Source of the DNA: Tatumella sp. JGM118 | Lineage (GTDB): Bacteria > Pseudomonadota > Gammaproteobacteria > Enterobacterales > Enterobacteriaceae | Assembly (NCBI RefSeq): GCF_018257515.1 | Contig: NZ_JAERJR010000020.1 | Span: 1 to 52,312 of the forward strand | Direction of reading: 5' to 3' | Length of the DNA stretch: 52,312 nt | Shown here: one piece after another, positions 1 to 10,291 of the stretch | How positions within the stretch are numbered: position 1 is the stretch's first letter | How the letters are laid out: each line of letters begins with the position of its first letter | Program-made: the position numbers and the translations under genes | Notes under the pieces: model-generated | Database searches by the model: none | The model's input: only the letters and a program-made list of their open reading frames with translations | What the model was told of the DNA's origin: nothing

Positions 1-75
1 GGTGGGTCGTGCAGGATTCGAACCTGCGACCAATTGATTAAAAGTCAACTGCTCTACCAACTGAGCTAACGACCC
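1..75 (-). tRNA. tRNA-Lys (TTT), last base cut off by window edge
   Basis: On the minus strand this reads as a full tRNA cloverleaf starting GGGTCGTTAGCTC, with anticodon loop CTTTTAA (anticodon TTT) and ending in the CCA tail. Only the final A is missing, because the window begins there. It is identical to the copy at 132-207. In E. coli a lysine/valine tRNA cluster likewise follows cpoB. Confidence 0.97.
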
Positions 76-131
76 GTCAGCCACAAAACAAATAAAAGAG
101 GTTATCACCCCCACCCTTCACAACAGAAAGA

Positions 132-207
132 TGGTGGGTCGTGCAGGATTCGAACCTGCGACCAATTGATTAAAAGTCAACTGCTCTACCAACTGAGCTA
201 ACGACCC
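132..207 (-). tRNA. tRNA-Lys (TTT), second copy
   Basis: A 76-nt tRNA with CCA encoded, anticodon TTT, TTCGAATCC T-arm and 7-bp acceptor stem GGGTCGT/ACGACCC. It is transcribed leftwards ahead of the identical copy at 1-75, with a 56-bp spacer, so the two probably form one transcript downstream of cpoB. Confidence 0.98.
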
Positions 208-370
208 TCTTTTACCGCCACCGAATGCATATCGCTTATCACCCGGCAACGGCGGCATATATTACTGATTTAACTGGGTAGCGCAACTCTTATTTGAAAA
301 ATAACTGACTGGTTGCTTAGCTTTCACCCGCTACGCCCATAAATCGCACGATTACGGGTGGATCCGCTAG

Positions 371-1165
371 TTACTGAACGGCTGCCAGTCGTTTTTTTGC
401 ATCCCTGGCCGATACTGTGCCGGGGTAAAGTTTCGTCACCTGTTCAAATACAGCCTTCGCTTTCGCGGTATCTTTTTTATCCTGCATCACAACACCGACC
501 TTAAATAAGGCTTCCGGGGCTTTAGGTGATTTAGGGTAATTTTTAACCACGGTCGCGAAATAGTACGCAGAATCGTCCAGCTGACCTTTGTTGTAATACA
601 ACTGCCCCAGCCAGTAATTGGCATTCGGCTGGTAAGTTGAGTCAGGATATTTTTTTACCCACGTCTGCAATGCAGAGATTGCCTGATCAAACTTCTTCTG
701 TTTCAGAATAAGGTCAATGGCGGCATTGTAGTCGGAGTTTTCATCTCCTGACTGTGCGGCCGGGCTGGCAGCCGCTGCCGGAGCACTGGCGGGTGCAGAC
801 GTCGCCGTGGAGCCAGCACTGTCAGTATTTGCGGGGGTCGCCTGAGAGGTGTTGTTGCTGCTCAGCGCATCTATCTGCTGATAGATCTGTTTCTGCCGTT
901 CAACCACCTGGTTGAGCTGATAACTGTTTTCCTGAATCTGTCCACGCAGAGAGTCAATATCACTTTGGGTATCATTCAGCTGCTGCTGCAACTGCTGCAT
1001 AAGTTGTGACTGTGCATTGGAAATACGTTCGAGGGTGGTGACCCGGTCTTCTACCGAGCCAGAGCCAACGCTACTGATTGACGCCTGTGCAAAAGCGGCC
1101 GGAACGGCCGCTACACCAATCAGTAACGACAGACTCAGTGCATGACGTCTGAAGTTACTAATCAT
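371..1165 (-). CDS. cpoB: Cell division coordinator CpoB (TPR protein)
   Basis: 264 aa, against 263 in E. coli. CpoB (formerly YbgF) is a periplasmic protein that binds TolA and adjusts peptidoglycan synthase PBP1B activity in step with Tol-driven outer-membrane constriction. Visible: a signal peptide (residues 1-26, cleavage after AFA), a coiled-coil segment at about 40-100 rich in Gln and Leu (Q-L-Q-Q-Q-L pattern) that makes the trimer, an Ala/Ser/Pro linker at about 105-140, and TPR repeats from about 145 to the end (ILKQKKFDQAISALQ, YYNKGQLDDSAYYF). It is the last gene of the tol-pal operon, 9 bp after pal. Confidence 0.96.
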   Translation of the reverse strand: MISNFRRHALSLSLLIGVAAVPAAFAQASISSVGSGSVEDRVTTLERISNAQSQLMQQLQQQLNDTQSDIDSLRGQIQENSYQLNQVVERQKQIYQQIDALSSNNTSQATPANTDSAGSTATSAPASAPAAAASPAAQSGDENSDYNAAIDLILKQKKFDQAISALQTWVKKYPDSTYQPNANYWLGQLYYNKGQLDDSAYYFATVVKNYPKSPKAPEALFKVGVVMQDKKDTAKAKAVFEQVTKLYPGTVSARDAKKRLAAVQ

Positions 1166-1174
1166 ATGACTCTC

Positions 1175-1693
1175 TTAGTACACCAGTACGGCGCGACGGT
1201 TTTTAGCCCATGCGGCTTCGTCGTGGCCCAGTACTGCAGGTTTTTCTTTACCGTAAGACACGATAGACATCTGGTCAGCAGATACGCCTTTGCCTTGCAG
1301 GTACATTTCAACAGCGTTAGCACGACGTTCGCCCAGGGCGATGTTGTATTCCGGAGTACCACGTTCGTCCGCAAAGCCTTCGATAGTCACTTTGTAAGAC
1401 GGGTTGCTACGCAGGAAGTTCGCGTGCTGATCCAGCATTGCTGCATACTCAGGCTGGATGTCATATTTGTCCAGGCCAAAGTAGACAATATTGTTCTGCT
1501 GAAGCTGCTGCATTTGCATACGCGCTTGTTCATCAGAAGACATATTGCCACCGTTCTGGCCGCTACCGTAAGCGCTATCAGCACCGGTAGTTGAGCCACT
1601 TTGGTCATTGTTATTTTTGTGCGAGCTACAAGCCGCAACAGCCAGTACAGGCAGGGCCAGCATGAGGCCTTTCAGCATTTTATTCAGTTGCAT
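1175..1693 (-). CDS. pal: Peptidoglycan-associated lipoprotein Pal
   Basis: 172 aa. Outer-membrane lipoprotein that anchors the outer membrane to peptidoglycan through meso-diaminopimelate and binds TolB. Residues 1-21 form a lipoprotein signal with lipobox LAVAAC, so Cys22 is the lipidated residue as in E. coli. A short Asn/Gly/Ser-rich linker is followed by an OmpA-like domain (about 65-172) with [20 protein letters not shown], the stretch that contains the DAP-binding Asp and Arg. It lies 43 bp after tolB in the Tol-Pal operon. Confidence 0.97.
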   Translation of the reverse strand: MQLNKMLKGLMLALPVLAVAACSSHKNNNDQSGSTTGADSAYGSGQNGGNMSSDEQARMQMQQLQQNNIVYFGLDKYDIQPEYAAMLDQHANFLRSNPSYKVTIEGFADERGTPEYNIALGERRANAVEMYLQGKGVSADQMSIVSYGKEKPAVLGHDEAAWAKNRRAVLVY

Positions 1694-1736
1694 TTCAACA
1701 CCCTATTATTGTTTGCCATACATATTTACACATGCA

Positions 1737-3032
1737 TCACATATACGGAGACCAGGCAGGCGAAGATACCTGTCCATCAGTCGCCGGAAGACGCGCTTTG
1801 AAACGCCCGTCAGTTGAAACCAACTGCAATACGGAGTTATAGCCCTCAGTCGAGCCATAGATAACCATTGTGCCGTTAGGTGCAAGACTTGGCGTCTCAT
1901 CCAGATACGTGTCCGTTAATTGCTGAACGGCTCCCGTCTCCAGATCCTGTTTAGTGATATGTTGTGCACCGCTTGCGGTGCTGACCATCACCATAAATTT
2001 ACCATCCGATGAAACATCCGCATCCTGGTTCTGACCACCCTGCCAGGTGATGCGTTGCGGAGTACCACCGTTAATATTCATTTTATAAATTTGCGGACGT
2101 CCTGCCTGATCCGACGTATAGGCCAGTGTTTCACTGTCCGGGAACCAGGTCGGTTCGGTGCTGTTATAGCGCGCATTGGTCAGCTGACGAATTTGTCCGG
2201 ACGCCAGGTCCATCACATACAGGTTCAGACTGCCGGTCTTGGACAAGGCAAATGCCAGTTTTTTACCGTCCGGAGAAAACGCCGGAGCCCCATTATGGCG
2301 CGGGAAATCAGCGATAGTACGGATAGAACTGTTCGACAGGTTCTGTACAACCAGTGCTGAACGTCCGGTTTCAAAGGACACATAAGCCAGCTGATTACCA
2401 TCCGCAGACCAGGCCGGTGACATCAGAGGTTCCGGTGACCGATGGACCACAAACTGGTTGTAACCATCGTAATCGGATACGCGCAGTTCATACGGGAACT
2501 GTCCGCCGTTGGTCTCAACCACGTAAGCGATGCGTGTGCGGAATGCCCCTTTAATGCCGGTCAGTTTCTGGAACACTTCATCGCTGGCTGTGTGCGCCGC
2601 ATAGCGTAACCACTGCTTAGTCACTTTATAACTGTTCTGTGACATGACGGTGCCCGGAGAACCGGCGGTATCGACCAGTTGATAAGAGATCTGATAGCTG
2701 CCATCGGCATTCGCCTGGATCTGCCCCACAACCACAGCATCAATACCTAACGCAGACCACGCGGCAGGCTGAACCTGTTGAGCGGTGGTTGGCTGCTGTG
2801 GTAAACGTGAACGATCCAACGGGTTAAATTTACCACTGTTGCGTAAATCTGCGGCAATAATACCACCAATATCTGCCGGCGCAGGGCCTGAGCCTGTCCA
2901 TTGGAAAGGCACGACACCGATAGGACGTGCAGTATTTACCCCCTGGGTGATTTCAATGCGGACTTCGGCCTGCGAAACCACCGCCCATAATAGTAAAAAT
3001 ACACCTAACGTTATACGAAATGCCTGCTTCAT
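1737..3032 (-). CDS. tolB: Tol-Pal system protein TolB
   Basis: 431 aa from the chosen start, against 430 in E. coli. A periplasmic beta-propeller that binds Pal and is pulled off it by energised TolA. The reading frame is open for 30 more codons upstream, but the start at [20 protein letters not shown] fits: it gives a normal signal peptide (cleavage after SQA, mature EVRIEI, the TolA box) and has a GGAGAAG Shine-Dalgarno directly ahead. Repeated propeller motifs are clear: [45 protein letters not shown]. It is 116 bp downstream of tolA, a larger gap than elsewhere in the operon. Confidence 0.96.
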   Translation of the reverse strand: MKQAFRITLGVFLLLWAVVSQAEVRIEITQGVNTARPIGVVPFQWTGSGPAPADIGGIIAADLRNSGKFNPLDRSRLPQQPTTAQQVQPAAWSALGIDAVVVGQIQANADGSYQISYQLVDTAGSPGTVMSQNSYKVTKQWLRYAAHTASDEVFQKLTGIKGAFRTRIAYVVETNGGQFPYELRVSDYDGYNQFVVHRSPEPLMSPAWSADGNQLAYVSFETGRSALVVQNLSNSSIRTIADFPRHNGAPAFSPDGKKLAFALSKTGSLNLYVMDLASGQIRQLTNARYNSTEPTWFPDSETLAYTSDQAGRPQIYKMNINGGTPQRITWQGGQNQDADVSSDGKFMVMVSTASGAQHITKQDLETGAVQQLTDTYLDETPSLAPNGTMVIYGSTEGYNSVLQLVSTDGRFKARLPATDGQVSSPAWSPYM

Positions 3033-3148
3033 CTTCTCTCCCTTATCTGAACTCACGCCCATGATAATTCGTATAAATTCCGGTAATTGTCTGGCATAAG
3101 TACCGCCTGCTATACCTAGCATAGACGATACTTACGCCGGAGACACGG

Positions 3149-4609
3149 TTAAGGTTTAAACTCCAGTGTCGCATCTTTCACTGCCTGCCAAACATCCTGA
3201 CTTGGCGGTTTCGGAATATGCGCCATTCTTGCTGCGGTAATCGCGGCCTGACACAGTGCAGGATCTCCGCCCGCCGGCGTTGCTGAGATCAATAACCCGT
3301 CAGGAGCCAGCTTAATGTGCACATCACAGGTTTTTCCGGCATAGTTATCAGAGTCGTAAAACTTACTCTGGATAGCCCCCTGAACCTGACCGATATAGCT
3401 CTGGATAGCCGCTCCGGATGCGCCGGATTTACGCTGGTTACCCTGCCCTGCGGCAGACGCACCTGCGTTTTTGCCTGATTTAGGTGCATTCTTACCGGAC
3501 GCTAAACCTCCCAGTAAATCATCCACTTCACTGGAATTTTTTGCTGCAGCCGCTTTGGCTCTGGCGGCAGCTTTAGCATCTGCTGCGGCTTTGGCTTTAG
3601 CTTCCGCAGCCGCTTTGGCTTTAGCTTCCGCGGCTGCTTTGGCTTTGGCTTCCGCTGCTGCTTTGGCTTTCGCCTGCTGTTCCGCTTTTTCTTTAGCTTC
3701 AGCAGCCGCCTGAGCTTTCGCCTGCTGTTCCGCCTTTTCTTTAGCTTCGGCAGCCGCCTGAGCTTTCGCCTGCTGTTCCGCCTTTTCTTTAGCTTCGGCA
3801 GCCGCCTGAGCTTTCGCTTGCTGCTCCGCCTTTTGTTTAGCTTCGGCAGCCGCCTGAGCTTTCGCCTGCTGTTCCGCTTTTGCTTTCGCAGCTGCGGCTG
3901 CAGCGTCTGCTTTAGCCTGTTGCTCAGCTTTGGCTTTAGCCGCCGCTTTCGCCTGTTGCTCTGCCTGAGCCTTCGCTTCGGCAGCAGCGGCTTTCGCCTG
4001 TTGCTCTGCCTGAGCTTTCGCTTCGGCGGCAGCGGCTTTCGCCTGTTGCTCTGCCTGAGCCTTCGCTTCGGCGGCCGCGGCTTTCGCCTGCTGGTCTGCC
4101 TGAGCCTTCGCTTCGGCGGCCGCAGCTTTCGCCTGCTGATCTGCCTGAGCCTTCGCTTCGGCGGCCGCAGCTTTCGCCTGCTGGTCAGCCCGGGCTTGTG
4201 CTGCAGCCTCGGCTTTCGCTTGTGCGGCTTCTGCGGCTGCTTTTGCCTGTTGCGCGGCTTTTGCTTGCGCCTCAGCAGCTACAGCTTTCGCCTGTTCGGC
4301 TTTCGCATCTGCATCAGCATCCTGTTGCTGTTCTTCCTTCGCGTCGTCCTGTGAAGGTGTGGCATTTGGCTGTTGCTGTTGTGAGGGCTGACTGGCGCTC
4401 TGCTGCTCATTCTCGCGGTTGTACTGTTCAACCACCGCCCCCGGGTCCACCATGACTGCATCGATATCGCTGCCGCCACCGCCACCACTGGTTTCGATAT
4501 TTTCATTCAGCGAGCTTATAATCAGTATTGCAATCAATATGATATGCAGAATCACCGAAATGATAATCGCGCGCTTTAATTTATCGTTTTGCTCGGTTGC
4601 CTTCGACAC
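3149..4609 (-). CDS. tolA: Cell envelope integrity protein TolA (long, repeat-rich)
   Basis: 486 aa, clearly longer than the 421 aa of E. coli. TolA is an inner-membrane protein driven by TolQR that spans the periplasm to contact TolB and Pal. Start is GTG, as in E. coli. Domain I: cytoplasmic residues 1-12 and a membrane helix at about 13-33. A Gly-rich hinge (SGGGGGSD) and a Gln/Ser-rich stretch precede domain II, an Ala/Lys/Glu/Gln helix at about 105-357 made of three repeat classes (15-, 16- and 8-residue periods). Domain III (about 360-486) is the globular part, with Cys429 and Cys453 in positions expected for its disulfide. The extra length is all in domain II. Confidence 0.95.
   Translation of the reverse strand: MSKATEQNDKLKRAIIISVILHIILIAILIISSLNENIETSGGGGGSDIDAVMVDPGAVVEQYNRENEQQSASQPSQQQQPNATPSQDDAKEEQQQDADADAKAEQAKAVAAEAQAKAAQQAKAAAEAAQAKAEAAAQARADQQAKAAAAEAKAQADQQAKAAAAEAKAQADQQAKAAAAEAKAQAEQQAKAAAAEAKAQAEQQAKAAAAEAKAQAEQQAKAAAKAKAEQQAKADAAAAAAKAKAEQQAKAQAAAEAKQKAEQQAKAQAAAEAKEKAEQQAKAQAAAEAKEKAEQQAKAQAAAEAKEKAEQQAKAKAAAEAKAKAAAEAKAKAAAEAKAKAAADAKAAARAKAAAAKNSSEVDDLLGGLASGKNAPKSGKNAGASAAGQGNQRKSGASGAAIQSYIGQVQGAIQSKFYDSDNYAGKTCDVHIKLAPDGLLISATPAGGDPALCQAAITAARMAHIPKPPSQDVWQAVKDATLEFKP
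3569..4186 (-). repeat. Coding tandem repeats in tolA domain II
   Basis: Direct tandem repeats within tolA. Residues 142-221 repeat every 15 aa (QQAK at 143, 158, 173, 188, 203, 218). Residues 243-313 repeat every 16 aa (AEQQAK at 245, 261, 277, 293, 309). Residues 314-347 repeat every 8 aa (AKAKAAAE). The matching 45-, 48- and 24-bp periods are visible at the DNA level with few silent changes, so copy number could change by slippage or recombination. Confidence 0.9.
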
Positions 4610-4635
4610 TCTCGGTTCCCAAAAACGGATTAAAC

Positions 4636-5064
4636 TTAAATCGGCTGCGTCATCAGGCCAACTGACTTAACACCCGCCTGATGGAGTAAATTCAGTGCTT
4701 TGATAATTTCATCATAAGGCACGTCTTTCGCTCCCCCGATTAAAAACACCGACTTAGGATTCTCCTGAAGACGACGTTGTGCTTCACTGATGATCTGTTC
4801 CGGAGGTAATTGCTCCAGTCGCTGATGATCTTCAACAATGCTGTATTGCCCCACGCCGGAGACTTCAACAATGACCGGCGGATTATCATCCGTTGACACT
4901 GTTTTTGAATCTGTTGCATCCGGCAGGTCGACATTGACACTCTGGGTAATAATCGGTGCCGTGGCCATAAAAATCAGCAGCAGCACCAACAGTACATCCA
5001 GCAGCGGGACAATGTTTATCTCAGACTTCAGTTCGCGACGAGCGCGACCACGCGTTCTGGCCAT
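4636..5064 (-). CDS. tolR: Tol-Pal system protein TolR
   Basis: 142 aa, the same as E. coli. ExbD/TolR family: one membrane helix (about 18-38) followed by a periplasmic domain. The proton-path aspartate Asp23 is present in NIVPLLDVLLVLLLIFM. With TolQ it forms the proton-driven motor that energises TolA. It starts with ATG 14 bp after tolQ and is followed by tolA after 26 bp. Confidence 0.97.
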   Translation of the reverse strand: MARTRGRARRELKSEINIVPLLDVLLVLLLIFMATAPIITQSVNVDLPDATDSKTVSTDDNPPVIVEVSGVGQYSIVEDHQRLEQLPPEQIISEAQRRLQENPKSVFLIGGAKDVPYDEIIKALNLLHQAGVKSVGLMTQPI

Positions 5065-5078
5065 GAGTCAACCTCTGC

Positions 5079-6166
<1,088 letters not shown>

Positions 6167-6373
6167 TCTGCATCCCGGCATTAATTTTAAACCAGCCTAC
6201 TATACGCAAGAGAAATCGCCTTTGGAATGGGACAACACTGAGCGGAGAAAATAATTATGCCTTCTGACACAACCTGCACCGGTTTCAGTGTACAACCTGA
6301 CAAACACTTAACTTTTTTTACCTTTTAACGCACTCAGAATACGTAGCAGACCGCCCGGATTCCGGCTGACCAC

Positions 6374-6410
6374 AAAAAACTCCCCTGAAAGGGAGACTTT
6401 CAGGGGAGTT
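6374..6410 (-). terminator. Rho-independent terminator after ybgE (cyd operon)
   Basis: Read on the minus strand: a perfect 14-bp stem beginning AACTCCCCTGAAAG, a 5-nt loop, the complementary arm, then a U-tract. It lies 38 bp past the ybgE stop and separates the cyd operon from the tol operon. Confidence 0.9.
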
Positions 6411-6447
6411 CCGGGTCGACGGACCTAAGATGACTGTTTCAGCTGAC

Positions 6448-6750
6448 TCAGCGAGTCGCACAAAAATAGCAGATAATCGCAGGGAACAAAATAAGCCACG
6501 CCAGCAGAGGGCTAAAAATTCCCTGCCAGCAGGTTTTTTGCAGGCGTAAACCGCTCCCATGAATGACGCCGGTACAGACAGACCAGATAAGCGCCAGTCC
6601 CCACCACAGGATATAGGGAGGAGGAACGACAGAAAAACGGGTCGGGTCCCACATCACACATCCGGCCACCAGCAACGCGAGGATCAGCGAAAGGGCCCGC
6701 AAGGGGCCCATATCGGTCAGCTGATAGATCCGGTGAATAATACCGGCCAT
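6448..6750 (-). CDS. ybgE: Cyd operon protein YbgE
   Basis: 100 aa, small inner-membrane protein of the YbgE family (97 aa in E. coli). Conserved core PLRALSLILALLVAGCVMWDP and GVIHGSGLRLQKTCWQGIFSPLLA. Three hydrophobic segments (about 15-34, 46-65, 78-96). Its role is not firmly known; it is always encoded with cydABX. The ATG shares one base with the cydX stop (TGATG), so the two are translationally coupled. Confidence 0.93.
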   Translation of the reverse strand: MAGIIHRIYQLTDMGPLRALSLILALLVAGCVMWDPTRFSVVPPPYILWWGLALIWSVCTGVIHGSGLRLQKTCWQGIFSPLLAWLILFPAIICYFCATR

Positions 6751-6860
6751 CAGGACGGATCACTCTCGTTATCTTTATTGGCATTCTCAAAGGCCAGTGC
6801 AGCCATGACACCGAAAGAACAGGCCAGAAGCGTGCCGAGGATCCAGGCAAAATACCACAT
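6750..6860 (-). CDS. cydX: Cytochrome bd-I oxidase small subunit CydX
   Basis: 36 aa, starting MWYFAWILGTLLACSFGV and ending NESDPS. CydX is a single-helix subunit that stabilises the haem b595/d centres of CydAB; E. coli CydX has 37 aa with the same N-terminal helix. The hydrophilic tail differs. It lies 15 bp after cydB and touches ybgE. Confidence 0.95.
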   Translation of the reverse strand: MWYFAWILGTLLACSFGVMAALAFENANKDNESDPS

Positions 6861-6875
6861 AATTGACCTTCCTGA

Positions 6876-8015
6876 TTAATATAATGAATGAGAGTTACGT
6901 TCGATATCTTCTTTCGTGATACGACCATACATTTTGTAATAGCACCAGGCGGTGTAGGCCAGAATGATAGGTACGAAGATTATCGCGGCAAATGTCATCG
7001 TCGTCAGCGTACGCAGGCTCGAGGTGGCATCCCACATCGTCAGGCTCATGCCCGGGTTGGTCACCGAAGGCATAATGAACGGGAACATCGCAATACCGGC
7101 CGTCATAATGACGCAAGCGATGGTCAGTGATGAGCTGATAAATGCCAGCGCACCCTTGTTCTTACCTGAGAACAGCACGGTCAGTAACGGTAATACAACG
7201 CCCAGGACAGGGAATACCCATAACACCGGAGACTCTCTGAAATTCACCATCCAGACACCCGTCTCACGGACAACATCTTTACCGATCGGGTCAGAAGCTG
7301 CGTGATGGTCAATGACGCTTTTCAGTACATAACCTTCAATACCGTAGGCGACCCAGATACCGGCCAGGATAAAGCAGACCATCATGACCAGTGTCGCAAT
7401 CTGCGTCACCCGGCGGGTACGCAGGTGAAGTTCACCTGTTGTACGCATCTGTAAATAGGCGGCACCCTGGGCAAGGATCATCGTCAGGCTGACAATCCCG
7501 GCCAGTAAGGCAAAAGGATTCAGCAGCATAAAGAAGTTACCGGTATAGAACAGGCGAAGGTACTCATCCATATGGAAAGGCACACCCTGCAGTAAATTAC
7601 CGAAAGCGACACCAATAACTAATGGCGGGACAAAGCTGCCGATAAAGATCCCCCAGTCCCACATTCCCCGCCAGCGACTGTCACCCAGTTTCGAGCGATA
7701 ATCAAAGCCGATAGGACGGAAGTACAGAGAGGCCAGCACCAGAATCATAGCAATATAGAAACCGGAGAAAGCGGCTGCATAGACCGTTGGCCAGGCAGCG
7801 AACAGCGCCCCGCCCGCGGTGATCAGCCAGACCTGGTTGCCGTCCCAGTGCGGCGCAATACTGTTTATCATAATGCGGCGTTCGGTATCCGTGCGGCCGA
7901 TAATACGGCACAGCATACCGACACCCATATCAAACCCGTCGGTGACCGCAAAACCTATCAGTAAGACACCGATAAGCAGCCACCAGACAAAGCGCAGAAC
8001 TTCATAATCAAACAT
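6876..8015 (-). CDS. cydB: Cytochrome bd-I ubiquinol oxidase subunit II (CydB)
   Basis: 379 aa, identical in length to E. coli CydB. Multi-spanning inner-membrane subunit of the high-affinity terminal oxidase that oxidises ubiquinol and reduces oxygen to water. Family hallmarks: WWLLIGVLLIGFAVTDGFDMGVG at the N-terminus and APHWDGNQVWLITAGGALFAAWP. It is 14 bp downstream of cydA. Expression under low oxygen is expected through ArcA/FNR, as in E. coli. Confidence 0.98.
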   Translation of the reverse strand: MFDYEVLRFVWWLLIGVLLIGFAVTDGFDMGVGMLCRIIGRTDTERRIMINSIAPHWDGNQVWLITAGGALFAAWPTVYAAAFSGFYIAMILVLASLYFRPIGFDYRSKLGDSRWRGMWDWGIFIGSFVPPLVIGVAFGNLLQGVPFHMDEYLRLFYTGNFFMLLNPFALLAGIVSLTMILAQGAAYLQMRTTGELHLRTRRVTQIATLVMMVCFILAGIWVAYGIEGYVLKSVIDHHAASDPIGKDVVRETGVWMVNFRESPVLWVFPVLGVVLPLLTVLFSGKNKGALAFISSSLTIACVIMTAGIAMFPFIMPSVTNPGMSLTMWDATSSLRTLTTMTFAAIIFVPIILAYTAWCYYKMYGRITKEDIERNSHSLY

Positions 8016-8029
8016 ATGTGCCCCCTGAA

Positions 8030-9598
8030 TTAATGTGTCAGCTGCGACGGTGCGGCCAGTTGTTCATGATGATAACGACCGGTTTTCAGACTGCTTGGCC
8101 CCAGGCGAGCAAACTTAAACATCAGATACATTTCAGCAATCAGGAACAAGGTATACAGACCGCAAATCAGCCCCATTGAGAACAGCAGGTCACCTGCCGT
8201 CAGCGATGAGTTAGCCACAGCGGTCGGTAACACTTCACCGATAGCCCACGGCTGACGCCCGTATTCCGCCACAAACCAGCCGGCTTCCACAGCAATCCAC
8301 GGCAGCGGGATGCCATACAGTGCGGCTTTCATCAGCCAGCGGCTTTTCCCGACACGGTTACGCAGCACGCTGAAGAAGGAAAGCGCAATCACCGCCAGTA
8401 ACAGAACACCACACAGCACCATGATGCGGAAAGCAAAATACAGTGGCGCAACACGTGGGATAGAATCCCGGGTGGCTTTTTCAATCTGGGCTTCTGTTGC
8501 ATCTGTGACGTTAGGTGTATAGCGTTTCAGCAGCAAGCCATAGCCGAGGTCTTTCTTCGACTTATCAAAGGCTGCGATAACCGCAGGATCTTTACTGCCG
8601 TCACGCAGTTCATTCAGTAAGGCATAGGCTTTCATCCCGTTACGAATACGAATCTCGTGCTGAGCCAGCAAATCTTTCAGACCAATCACCGGCGTGTCCG
8701 TGGAGCGGGTGGCGATTAATCCAAGCAGATAAGGGATGCGGATAGCATAATGGTTGGTTTCCTGGTCCTGATCGGGGATGCCGAACAGGGTGAATGAGGC
8801 CGGAGCCGGCTGAGTATCCCATTCTGCCTCGATGGCGGCCAGTTTGGTTTTCTGTACATCACCGATCTCATACCCTGACTCATCACCCAGAAGGATCACG
8901 GACAGTACCGCGGCCATCCCGAAACTGGCGGCGATGGTAAAAGAGCGTTTGGCAAAAGCCATATCACGCCCTTTAAGCATGTAAAACGCGCTGATCCCCA
9001 GAATAAACATCGCCCCGGTGGTATAACCTGCCGCCACGGTATGCACAAATTTCACCTGCGCCACCGGATTCAGGACCAGCTGAGAGAAGCTGACCATCTC
9101 CATACGCATGGTTTCATAGTTAAAGACGGACGCGACAGGGTTTTGCATCCAGCCATTGGCCACCAGGATCCATAAGGCGGACATATTTGACCCCAGGGCG
9201 ACCAGCCAGGTCACCGACAGGTGCTGAACTTTTCCCAGACGATCCCAGCCAAAGAAGAATAAACCGACAAAGGTAGATTCCAGGAAGAATGCCATCAGTC
9301 CTTCGATAGCCAGCGGAGCCCCGAAAATGTCTCCGACATAGTGGGAATAGTATGACCAGTTAGTCCCGAACTGGAACTCCATCGTCAGGCCGGTGGCCAC
9401 ACCGAGGGCAAAGTTAATTCCGAAGAGTTTTCCCCAGAATTTGGTCATATCTTTATAAATTTGTTTACCTGACAATACATAAACCGTTTCCATCACGGCC
9501 AGCAAAAACGCCATACCGAGCGTCAGTGGCACAAACAGAAAGTGGTACATTGCAGTCAAGGCAAACTGTAGACGAGACAGTTCGACGATATCAAACAT
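8030..9598 (-). CDS. cydA: Cytochrome bd-I ubiquinol oxidase subunit I (CydA)
   Basis: 522 aa, the E. coli length. Carries haems b558, b595 and d and the quinol-binding Q-loop. His19 ([11 protein letters not shown]), the conserved haem ligand, is present, as is the GRQPW motif ([15 protein letters not shown]) after the Q-loop. First gene of cydA-cydB-cydX-ybgE. Confidence 0.98.
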   Translation of the reverse strand: MFDIVELSRLQFALTAMYHFLFVPLTLGMAFLLAVMETVYVLSGKQIYKDMTKFWGKLFGINFALGVATGLTMEFQFGTNWSYYSHYVGDIFGAPLAIEGLMAFFLESTFVGLFFFGWDRLGKVQHLSVTWLVALGSNMSALWILVANGWMQNPVASVFNYETMRMEMVSFSQLVLNPVAQVKFVHTVAAGYTTGAMFILGISAFYMLKGRDMAFAKRSFTIAASFGMAAVLSVILLGDESGYEIGDVQKTKLAAIEAEWDTQPAPASFTLFGIPDQDQETNHYAIRIPYLLGLIATRSTDTPVIGLKDLLAQHEIRIRNGMKAYALLNELRDGSKDPAVIAAFDKSKKDLGYGLLLKRYTPNVTDATEAQIEKATRDSIPRVAPLYFAFRIMVLCGVLLLAVIALSFFSVLRNRVGKSRWLMKAALYGIPLPWIAVEAGWFVAEYGRQPWAIGEVLPTAVANSSLTAGDLLFSMGLICGLYTLFLIAEMYLMFKFARLGPSSLKTGRYHHEQLAAPSQLTH

Positions 9599-10241
9599 CC
9601 TGACTCCTTGCTCTTATAATAAAAAACTCTCTTCACAGGTCCGGTTATCATTTCAGGACTTCAGTGACTAAGTCGTTAATTGTCACGGTGAATTATATTT
9701 TCTTTCTTTTAGCAAAAAGTTGATCCGCTAATCAGAATAGTATTTTGCTATTCCCCGATAAAACTCAGACTTTAACCATTTATTCACATCTCATTATGGT
9801 TAATGAATTGTGAACAAATGATGATTCTCAACTTCCGGTTAAAAAGAGAAAAAATAAGAAAAACCCCAAATTGACACAGAGCAATTTAATCTTAAACGCT
9901 TAACTATATCCAGCGGATAAAATAGATATAAGTCATCATTTATTGATCTGAGTCGTTATTTTCCGGGAAGATGTTTGATATGTAAAAACCTGCAAGGCAG
10001 GGATTATCTGACTGTTCCGGTCGCCGGGGTGCCACAGACCGTTATTGCAGACATGGGGCCTGGCGCGTCGGCCATGGCCGGAAACGAATAAGTCATATTT
10101 ATCGTTCTGTCGTAAGTGTAGTCTGCCCCGGGGGATCAGAAAACAAAAAATTTACAGCACGTATATAAATAATAAACAATAGCATGCTTATATTTCAGAT
10201 TAGCTAAGCGACTGACTGCATACGACTGAGTTAATTCCCCT
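9599..10241. other. Intergenic region between sucD and cydA with the cyd promoter region
   Basis: About 640 bp without a convincing gene. The half next to cydA is AT-rich. It contains GTTAAT-type sequences resembling ArcA boxes at 9675-9684 and 9799-9808, fitting the known ArcA control of cydAB, but I see no clean FNR palindrome. Around 10000-10091 the base composition becomes GC-rich; a 38-codon frame from a TTG at 9975 to a stop at 10091 is the only open frame there. Confidence 0.5.
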
Positions 10242-10267
10242 AAAAAAAACCACCGGCTGACCGGTGG
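10242..10267 (-). terminator. Rho-independent terminator after sucD
   Basis: On the minus strand GCCACCGG-TCAG-CCGGTGG followed by eight or more T, 24 bp past the sucD stop. It ends the sdhCDAB-sucABCD transcript. Confidence 0.9.
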
Positions 10268-10291
10268 CTGGAAGATGGAATACGCACCTTA

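Noticed and set aside
1-207. CRISPR-like direct repeat
   Set aside because: The two identical 75-bp stretches are simply duplicate tRNA-Lys genes.
3471-4354. Long open frames antisense to tolA (80-178 codons)
   Set aside because: They arise from the repetitive Ala/Lys/Gln codons of tolA and read as Leu/Ser/Arg-rich low-complexity sequence with no start signals or family features.
9715-9745. FNR site ahead of cydA
   Set aside because: TTGATCCGCTAATCAG looks similar but the half-site spacing does not match TTGAT-N4-ATCAA.
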